Shown piece by piece: positions 28,713 to 35,285 of a stretch of DNA of 35,285 nucleotides. Positions within the stretch are counted from its first letter, which is position 1, and every line of letters starts with the position of its first letter. A program made the translations under genes and the position numbers. The notes beneath the pieces were generated by a model. That model was not told where the DNA came from and did no database searches. It saw only the letters and a program-made list of their open reading frames with translations. This DNA is from Methylocystaceae bacterium. GTDB lineage: Bacteria > Pseudomonadota > Alphaproteobacteria > Rhizobiales > Beijerinckiaceae. The DNA lies in the NCBI GenBank assembly GCA_900299115.1, contig OMIO01000070.1, positions 1 to 35,285 of the forward strand. Direction: 5' to 3'.

Positions 28713-29116
28713 GCTTTTGCTTTCAAAATATCTTGTGGCACAAGGCGCAATATGGTTTCTATTGTCGCTACAAGCTCATTGGTTGTTGTCTTAATTGTAG
28801 CTTCAATGATCAGACGTGAAGGGTCGGTTACGCGCTTCAATAGAACATAAAGATCATAGCTCTCGCCCAACGTTAGCTCTAGTGAATAGTAAAAGCTTTG
28901 AGACTCATGAACCGGAATTACGTCTTGAGACTGACAAAGTTCTTGAATAATTTTCAAGAGGCCTGGCTCTGTCAGCCAGATCGCAGGATAGGTAAGAGGC
29001 GCGGATAGGCCATCGCCGCCAGTCTCTAACGCATAAGTTTTTGCTCGTACCGGGTCGACTTGCAAGCGTAAGGGACCAAGAGATAAACATTGTTTATCAT
29101 TCTGCATGGGTAACAA
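28709..29116 (-). CDS. MaoC-N/HadA-like hotdog protein (probable dehydratase partner)
   Basis: 135 aa; PLTYPAIWLTEPGLLKIIQEL...VIPVHESQSFYYSLELTLGESYDLYVLLKRVTD resembles FAS1/MaoC-N hotdog half; no canonical catalytic D/H motif. Confidence 0.65.
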   Translation of the reverse strand: MLPMQNDKQCLSLGPLRLQVDPVRAKTYALETGGDGLSAPLTYPAIWLTEPGLLKIIQELCQSQDVIPVHESQSFYYSLELTLGESYDLYVLLKRVTDPSRLIIEATIKTTTNELVATIETILRLVPQDILKAKA

Positions 29117-30332
29117 TCAGCACAGCGTTTATTCCGCCGAAGGCGAATGAATTCGACATGGCGGCCTCAATTTTTTGTTTTTGCGCAATATTAGGAGTTG
29201 CGTTAATCGGACAGCGCGTGTCTGCTTCAATAAAATTTATTGTCGGTGGAGCGATTTGCTCCCTTAATGCATTGATTGCTATCGAGAGCTCTAGGCCGCC
29301 GCTCGCTCCAAGTGCGTGACCATGGATTGGTTTTGTAGATGAGACAGGTACGCTACGGCCGTAATCACCGAAAACACGAATAATCGCCTCGGATTCTGTG
29401 ATGTCGTTGGCGTGTGTCGCTGTGCCGTGGGCGTTGATGTAATGGATATCTTCTGGACGCAGTTGGGCGTCTTCTAAGGCTAGTTCGATCGCATGGGATG
29501 CGCCCTCGAGATCGGGTCTTACTGGATCCTTAGCGTCGCTCGTGGTGCCATAGCCTGCTAATTCACATAAAGGAACATGACCTCTGGCGCGGGCTGCTTC
29601 AGCTGTTTCGAGTATAAAAATAGCCGCACCCTCTCCTAAGGACATACCATTGCGGCCAAGCGAGAAAGGCCGACAAAGATTAGGCGTTAAAACCCTTAAT
29701 CCTTCCCATGCGCGAATGGTCGCATTAATTACGCACGCCTCTGCGCCGCCAACGATTGCTTTTTCAATCATGCCTGATCGGATCATTTGCATGCCAAGCC
29801 CAAGCGCCTGGCTCGCTGATGAACATGCGCTGCCAATAGCAAAGGTGGGGCCCAAGCATGAGTAACGCATGCCCAAGGTTGTGGGGGCGGCGCTCGGGAT
29901 AAGTTTTGGAACGCTCAGCGTTTCTGGTCGAATTTTATCTACGTAATAACGATAAATACCGTCTTCAATAGTTTCCATGCCGCCAATGCCTGTGCCAATT
30001 ATGACTGCGGTTTTTGGGCCGGCTATGCCTTTGCGGTCGAACCCGGCCTGCGCAATAGCCTCATCGGCGGCGACTACAGAAAATTGCGTGAAAGGATCAC
30101 AAAACGGAAGTACATTGCCTTCTATGTGGGCGCTAGGGTCAAAATCTGGGACTTGAGCCGCAATCTTAATGCGTCCGTCATAAGGTCGTCGTGTCTCTAG
30201 CGGGCGCACTTGGGATAGACCATCCCGCGCAGCGCGCCACAGGCGGTCCGCTCCTAAGCCAGAGGCGCTCGCCACGCCCATACCAGAGATGACGACACGG
30301 CGTCCCGCCGTACGCCCAGAGGCGCGGGTCAT
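29097..30332 (-). CDS. beta-ketoacyl-ACP synthase (FabF-like)
   Basis: 411 aa; IGSACSSASQALGLGMQMI (Cys), INAHGTATHANDITE (His), STKPIHGHALGASGGLE (His). Confidence 0.95.
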   Translation of the reverse strand: MTRASGRTAGRRVVISGMGVASASGLGADRLWRAARDGLSQVRPLETRRPYDGRIKIAAQVPDFDPSAHIEGNVLPFCDPFTQFSVVAADEAIAQAGFDRKGIAGPKTAVIIGTGIGGMETIEDGIYRYYVDKIRPETLSVPKLIPSAAPTTLGMRYSCLGPTFAIGSACSSASQALGLGMQMIRSGMIEKAIVGGAEACVINATIRAWEGLRVLTPNLCRPFSLGRNGMSLGEGAAIFILETAEAARARGHVPLCELAGYGTTSDAKDPVRPDLEGASHAIELALEDAQLRPEDIHYINAHGTATHANDITESEAIIRVFGDYGRSVPVSSTKPIHGHALGASGGLELSIAINALREQIAPPTINFIEADTRCPINATPNIAQKQKIEAAMSNSFAFGGINAVLIVTHAE

Positions 30333-30596
30333 TTATTGTTTACCGCGTTCTTTCTGGATCTGGTCAGCGAGCGCTTCAATAAGACTTTTTACATCTTTCG
30401 CTTCCTGGAGAGAGCCATCCATTGGAATATAGACGTTAAATTTCTCTTCTAGGGCCGTAAGAATCATTACAATGTCAACAGACTTGAGGTCGAGGCTTTC
30501 AATCGTTGCGTCGGGGGTAATTTTAGAAATATCAACCATGCCCTCGGAAGCAATTACCTCTTTAATCTCTTGAATTAACTGGGTGTTATCTGTCAC
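30333..30596 (-). CDS. acyl carrier protein (GTG start)
   Basis: 87 aa; TPDATIESLDLKSVDIVMILTALEEKFNVYIP, serine in the phosphopantetheine motif; stop immediately precedes the KAS start. Confidence 0.9.
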   Translation of the reverse strand: MTDNTQLIQEIKEVIASEGMVDISKITPDATIESLDLKSVDIVMILTALEEKFNVYIPMDGSLQEAKDVKSLIEALADQIQKERGKQ

Positions 30597-30708
30597 AAAT
30601 CCCTCCGTTCGGGTCTCTCCGGCCGCAACAGGCAGACGCTGGATCCAATTATGGAAGCGCCGGGACGCCGGGATACATCATCTTGGCTCAGCACGGTCTC
30701 GGAGTTAA

Positions 30709-30775
30709 GAGCCCTAAATCGGTGCATCAGGGCTCGGTTCCGGGCTCGGAGAGGGCCCTGTCGCATGAGGCGACA
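30709..30775. promoter_or_regulatory. structured leader with competing hairpins between divergent ACP and mutA genes
   Basis: GAGCCCT(30709-30715)/AGGGCTC(30729-30735); second copy of GGGCTCGG at 30742-30749; TGTCGC(30759-30764)-ATGAG-GCGACA(30770-30775). Confidence 0.45.
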
Positions 30776-30899
30776 CTCACTTGGTTACGGGTTTTAGCAA
30801 CGAAAATCAAAGGGGACGTGTTGTCCTGGCATGTTTCCTGTGGCCCAAGGCGCCGCTTCATGCGAAAAGGCGCGGGAAAGTTGAGGGGTTCAAGATAAA

Positions 30900-32765
30900 A
30901 TGACTGCGCAAGAGACTGCAATCACAGGGGTTTTTCCACAGGCAACCGAGGCCGAATGGCGCAAGCTTGTGGATCGAGCGCTCAAAGGCGGTTCTTTTGA
31001 TGGGCTTGTTTCTAAAACGTATGACGCCATTGCTATGGCTCCCCTCTACGCGCGTGCGCAGGCGGCTGGACCTAAAGTTTACCGGCGAACGCCCGGGCGC
31101 TGGTCTATTCTGTCACGCTTTGACCACCCAATGCCGGAAGTAGCCAATCAGCTTGCGCTTGAAAATCTTGAAGGCGGCGCAGATGGGTTGCATGTGGTGT
31201 TTGCCGGCGCGCAGGGTTCCTATGGTGGCGGCCTAACTGACGATAGCGAAGAAATGATTGCTATCGCCTTTGACAAAGTGCGTTTTGATTTCAGCATTCC
31301 GATAATCATCGAGCAATCTCCGCTTGCGCCTCGCGCAACAGAGTCAATTTTACGATTTATTGATCGCCATCATGTCGAGCCCTCTTTGACGCGTGTATCG
31401 TTTGGATATGATCCAATCGGCTTGCAAGCTTTGCACGGATTTCTTGAACAGCCCTGGGCCAGCACATCCAAGCAGTTTGCCGAAAACGTAAAGCACGTTG
31501 CTGCAAAGGGTTTTAAAATTGGGGTAGCCGTTGCCGACGCTCGCGTCATTCACTCTGCCGGCGGTACTGAAAGTCAAGAGTTGGCGTTTGCCCTCGCTAC
31601 GGCTCTCGCATACCTTCGTGCTTTGGCGGATAATGGCATGAATATTGACGAGGCGCGCAGTTTAATAGCCTTTCGTTTTGCTGTTGATGCAGACGAGTTT
31701 TTAAGCATCGCAAAATTCAGAGCCATTCGACGACTTTGGGCGCGGGTAGAGGAGGTTTGCGGTCTTCAACCAAAGCCTGCGCTCATTTCCGCTGAAACCT
31801 CGTGGCGTATGATGTCTCGTCTTGATCCATGGAATAATATCCTAAGAGGTACCTTGGCGACATTCTCTGCAGCTATCGGAGGCGCTGACACCATTACTGT
31901 ACTACCGTTCACACAAGCGCTAGGAGCTCCTGATGCTTTTGCGCATCGTCTTGCTCGTGACACTCAGCTTGTGTTGCAAGATGAATCTCATTTAGAGGCG
32001 GTTGATGATCCAACTAGTGGGGCGGGTAGTTTTGAGGCCTTGACGCAGGAACTGTGCAATCGAGCATGGGATGATTTCCAGAATATTGAAGCGCAAGGGG
32101 GCGTTTCGAAAGCGCTTGAGAATGGAAAGCTTCAAGGAGCTGTTGCTGAAACCGCTAATCAAAGAGCTAAAAATGTAGCGCGAGCGAGAGAAAAGCTCAT
32201 TGGCGTTAATGAATTTCCAGATATTCATGAAAAAGAACTTCATGTGCTTTCGTCATATGACACGCGGTGGCGCAGCTTAACGGCGCCTCAAAGCGCATTG
32301 ACGACGTCAGCCCTAGCTCCTCGTCGGCTTTCAGAGCCATTTGAAACTTTAAGAGATGCTTCAGACGCCCTTCTTAAAAAAAATGGCGTAAGACCAAAAA
32401 TTTTTCTAGCTAACCTTGGGTCGATCGCTGTTTTCACTGCACGTGCAAATTTTTCTAAAAATTTTTTTGAAGCAGGCGGCATCGAGGCAATTTTTGGACC
32501 CGAGACAGACAAAAATGCTGATATCGTTGATGCTTTTTCTAACTCGGGAGCAAAGCTCGCCTGTCTTTGTTCAAGCGATCGTTTGTATGGTGAGCATGGA
32601 GTGCAGCTCGCCAAACAATTAAGGCAAGCCGGCGCTAAACTTTACTTGGCAGGAAGACCGGGTGAATTAGAGCAACTAATGCGTCAGTCTGGCATAGAGC
32701 GTTTCATTTATGTTGGATGTGATATGTATGAAATTTTAAGTGATGCATTCAATGAGGCAAAATGA
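30900..32765 (+). CDS. mutA: methylmalonyl-CoA mutase small subunit (MutA)
   Basis: 621 aa; VYRRTPGRWSILSRFDHP...GADGLHVVFAGAQGSYGGGL, SWRMMSRLDPWNNILRGTLATFSAAIGGADTITVLPFTQALG, C-terminal pseudo-B12 domain ending IERFIYVGCDMYEIL. Confidence 0.9.
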   Translation: MTAQETAITGVFPQATEAEWRKLVDRALKGGSFDGLVSKTYDAIAMAPLYARAQAAGPKVYRRTPGRWSILSRFDHPMPEVANQLALENLEGGADGLHVVFAGAQGSYGGGLTDDSEEMIAIAFDKVRFDFSIPIIIEQSPLAPRATESILRFIDRHHVEPSLTRVSFGYDPIGLQALHGFLEQPWASTSKQFAENVKHVAAKGFKIGVAVADARVIHSAGGTESQELAFALATALAYLRALADNGMNIDEARSLIAFRFAVDADEFLSIAKFRAIRRLWARVEEVCGLQPKPALISAETSWRMMSRLDPWNNILRGTLATFSAAIGGADTITVLPFTQALGAPDAFAHRLARDTQLVLQDESHLEAVDDPTSGAGSFEALTQELCNRAWDDFQNIEAQGGVSKALENGKLQGAVAETANQRAKNVARAREKLIGVNEFPDIHEKELHVLSSYDTRWRSLTAPQSALTTSALAPRRLSEPFETLRDASDALLKKNGVRPKIFLANLGSIAVFTARANFSKNFFEAGGIEAIFGPETDKNADIVDAFSNSGAKLACLCSSDRLYGEHGVQLAKQLRQAGAKLYLAGRPGELEQLMRQSGIERFIYVGCDMYEILSDAFNEAK

Positions 32766-33139
32766 ACAGAGTTGTTTTGATTATAATGCTTGGTCTGATT
32801 GGTACTGATGCTTCGGCGGTTGCATCAAAATCGATTCAGCCAGGGGGAGGGAAAGTAAACGGAGTTTGGTCGGTGCAGGCGACAACTACCGTCGGCGCCT
32901 GCTCAAACTTAATTCCAGATCGTTTGGTTATCGTGGATAATAAAATCACTGAAACAACTGGCGCCAATGTTTCGGTATGGGGATTTATAGATGAAACCGG
33001 AGCGATTACTGCGCGCTTTACAAGTTCTGATGAGCATGTCACGCGTTTTCATGGGCGGTTTCGTGGAGCAAATGGCGCCGGCGCTTGGTCTTCTTCAACA
33101 GATTTATGTGGAGGAAGTTGGCGCGCAGTGCGTCAATAG
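32762..33139 (+). CDS. small hypothetical secreted protein
   Basis: 125 aa; signal peptide LIIMLGLIGTDASAVA; two cysteines (VGACSN, TDLCGGSW); ATGA overlap with mutA. Confidence 0.7.
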   Translation: MNRVVLIIMLGLIGTDASAVASKSIQPGGGKVNGVWSVQATTTVGACSNLIPDRLVIVDNKITETTGANVSVWGFIDETGAITARFTSSDEHVTRFHGRFRGANGAGAWSSSTDLCGGSWRAVRQ

Positions 33140-33159
33140 TAATTCTTAGCACTTATAAA

Positions 33160-34488
33160 CTAGTTTTCATTCTCTTCATTGTGGGTCAAGCCACTAGAGC
33201 CCGCTTGTTGTGTTGCTTGCACACCAGAGGAAGGAGCCATAGTAGCGGCGTCTACAACGCCGAGGCCATCACGTTGGTAGATATCATCTCTAAATTGAGT
33301 AACGCCGTCAGGCGCTCCCCAGCCGGTTACATAAACCCAATAAACAGGCACAGCAGGCGTAATTTTAACATCCACGCGTTCACCGGAAGCAATCACTTGA
33401 TCAATATGATCGCGATCCCAGCCAGGGGTCTCTCTCAGTAAAAAGGCGACATAGTCACGTACATTTTGTAATCTAATACATCCCGATGATACAAAACGAA
33501 AATCGTCTCCGAATACGCCTTTAGCGGGAGTATCGTGCATATATACGCCGTAAGGGTTCGCAATATCAATACGCACGACGCCAAGAGAATTAAAATCACC
33601 GCCAATATCCTGGCGAAATTTATAATTCATTGCATCTAAAGAGCGCCAGTTAATTTGCTCAGGCTGGAGCTCCTGCCCATCTTTATTATAAACACGGATA
33701 TGGCTATCGCGAAGATAATTAGGATCGGCCTGCATCTTGGGAATTAGATCTTTGCGAATGACCGAAGCAGGCACTGTCCAAAATGGATTAAAATTAATCT
33801 GGATTGCTTTGGTCTGCATTACTGGCGACTGTCGATCAATTTTGCCAACGCCAGCAATATGGTGGGTGACTACTGCTCCATTCTCTACCGTTTCGACTTG
33901 CGCAGCTGGGATATTTGCGGTGACATATCTATTGCCAAGGTCTTTTGAAAAACTGCGCAAGCGCACCAGATTAGTCTCAAGTTGACGGAGGCGGGTCTCG
34001 GCGGGGACATTGAGCGCGGTGAAAGTTTGTTGGTTGACTACGCCTGTTTCAATTATTCCGTGGCGCGCTTGGAATCTTCTTACGGCCGCTTCAACATAAG
34101 AATCAAAAATTGGGCTTGCGCCAGTCTCAGAGCCAATGTCTCCAGATATAATCAATCTTTTTCTTAATACTGAGACTGCTGGGCTGTTGGTTCCAAGTTT
34201 CAGCTGATGTGACGATGAAACTTGAGGCCAGCCGCCATTGGCGACAATATTACGAAAGCGATCAATGGCAGTCTCTGTGGCTACGACAGTCTGCTCGGAT
34301 AAAATAGGCGTCGTTGACCTTGAAACCGTAAGGCGTGCGTCGGCATCATAGCGTTGCGCCCACTCCGCTTGTTCTTCCGCTCGAGCTGAGTCCACGGTTA
34401 TGTGACTGAGCGTCGCCAAGAGAAGGCTGGCGGAAAGCTGAGAGATCGCATAATTGCGCACCGAAGACTCCAATTCTTTTAAGGTCAC
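33160..34488 (-). CDS. L,D-transpeptidase, YcbB/LdtD-like, with peptidoglycan-binding domain
   Basis: 442 aa; AVSVLRKRLIISGD...FDSYVEAAVRRFQARHGI (PG-binding), HDTPAKGVFGDDFRFVSSGCIRLQNVRDY (YkuD catalytic Cys). Confidence 0.93.
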   Translation of the reverse strand: MTLKELESSVRNYAISQLSASLLLATLSHITVDSARAEEQAEWAQRYDADARLTVSRSTTPILSEQTVVATETAIDRFRNIVANGGWPQVSSSHQLKLGTNSPAVSVLRKRLIISGDIGSETGASPIFDSYVEAAVRRFQARHGIIETGVVNQQTFTALNVPAETRLRQLETNLVRLRSFSKDLGNRYVTANIPAAQVETVENGAVVTHHIAGVGKIDRQSPVMQTKAIQINFNPFWTVPASVIRKDLIPKMQADPNYLRDSHIRVYNKDGQELQPEQINWRSLDAMNYKFRQDIGGDFNSLGVVRIDIANPYGVYMHDTPAKGVFGDDFRFVSSGCIRLQNVRDYVAFLLRETPGWDRDHIDQVIASGERVDVKITPAVPVYWVYVTGWGAPDGVTQFRDDIYQRDGLGVVDAATMAPSSGVQATQQAGSSGLTHNEENEN

Positions 34489-34649
34489 GTGCTTTCACAG
34501 GCGTTTCGAAAAGCCGGTGGCTTTAAGCCTAGTAGTGGCTTTGATGTGGGGGTGATTCTTCCAAATTATAAGAGGCGAATAGTCCGGCGAATTTGTGGCC
34601 GTCTGGTTCGAGAGCTCAGATTATGGACATTTTCTCAACTTCTACGCCC

Positions 34650-35231
34650 TTAGGCTGGGATTTTTGCGAACCCGCCGCCGTCTACGCCAATGTCATGAAG
34701 ACCCCGCTGTGTATAATTAAAACGCTCAGCAAGCCGATTTATTGGGAATCTTCGCAGAGTCTTATTATAATCTCTGATTAAGTCAGTTAGAATCGGGCGC
34801 GATGCCTTCAGAGCATTCTCGATGCGCTGCATCTCCGAATGGAAAGAACAAAATTCATCAGACTGCCTTAATACGGGAATTTCTTGTGCGCATTGAAATA
34901 AGAGTATCACGGCTTCATCAACGCGTCGTTCAGCAAGCAATCCGGCGTGAGGAGAGGCGGCGCGGAGCGCATCAAGGTGAATTTTTACAATTAGTTCAAG
35001 ATTTTCATGATCGGTTACGGTAAATACGCGCAGGGCTTGGATGAGTTCATCTAACATATCATGACGCCGTTTTAAGAGACGCTCGGTTTCTTCAGTTTGT
35101 GAACCGCAAAGAGCGTCAAGTAATACAATGCGTTGATAAAGCGACCACAGGCCCAAGCCTATGCTTAGAATAATTCCAGCGAAGAGTAAAAGGAATAAAG
35201 CCATAATTTTGCCTCTGGAGGAATGAGTCAT
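34650..35231 (-). CDS. LemA-like membrane-anchored protein
   Basis: 193 aa; N-terminal TM, RRHDMLDELIQALRVFTVTDHENLE and LIRDYNKTLRRFPINRLAERFNY resemble LemA family blocks. Confidence 0.7.
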   Translation of the reverse strand: MTHSSRGKIMALFLLLFAGIILSIGLGLWSLYQRIVLLDALCGSQTEETERLLKRRHDMLDELIQALRVFTVTDHENLELIVKIHLDALRAASPHAGLLAERRVDEAVILLFQCAQEIPVLRQSDEFCSFHSEMQRIENALKASRPILTDLIRDYNKTLRRFPINRLAERFNYTQRGLHDIGVDGGGFAKIPA

Positions 35232-35285
35232 ATTACAAGAAAGTTTAAAAAGAAGATTAGCGTCTGATAAATTTATGAATTATTG

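Noticed and set aside
25057-30596. Complete sphingolipid (ceramide) biosynthesis cluster
   Set aside because: A GT21 ceramide glucosyltransferase-like gene is present but there is no serine palmitoyltransferase, ceramide synthase or acyl-ACP synthetase in the window.
30683-30898. 71-aa ORF in the mutA leader
   Set aside because: Overlaps the palindromic leader, low-complexity/basic composition, no recognisable domain; more likely non-coding leader sequence.
30597-30899. Cobalamin riboswitch upstream of mutA
   Set aside because: No B12-box-like AGYCMGGAGACCKGCC or GCCACTG element seen by eye on either strand; kept only as an unassigned structured leader.

Overview
The window reads as an alphaproteobacterial (probably Hyphomicrobiales/Rhizobiales-like) chromosomal segment. 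No IS element, prophage, CRISPR array, rRNA or tRNA was recognised. Most of it is conserved housekeeping: carA, GatB/YqeY, thiD, a WD40 protein, queG, a GST, a SIMPL protein, queF, eno, valS, polA, a sulfate-assimilation operon (cysN, cysD, cysH, DUF934, cysI, DUF2849, ferredoxin), an aldo/keto reductase, YqgE/AlgH, a DsbD-alpha-like secreted protein, mutA, an L,D-transpeptidase and a LemA-like protein. The best candidate for an undescribed system is a compact minus-strand operon at 30596-25057. It encodes an acyl carrier protein, a ketoacyl synthase, two hotdog/MaoC dehydratase-like proteins, an SDR ketoreductase, a GT21 ceramide-glucosyltransferase-like protein and a CESA/CslA-like GT2. This is a dedicated elongation module coupled to two membrane glycosyltransferases and suggests a specialised glycolipid. 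Other points worth checking are a CysN C-terminally fused to a DUF2061-like membrane domain, a ferredoxin gene coupled to the sulfite reductase operon, a mutA without mutB that is coupled to a small secreted protein, a structured leader between mutA and the ACP gene, and a missing start codon or possible frameshift at the 5' end of the GT2 gene. All identifications come from reading motifs by eye; no database search was run.
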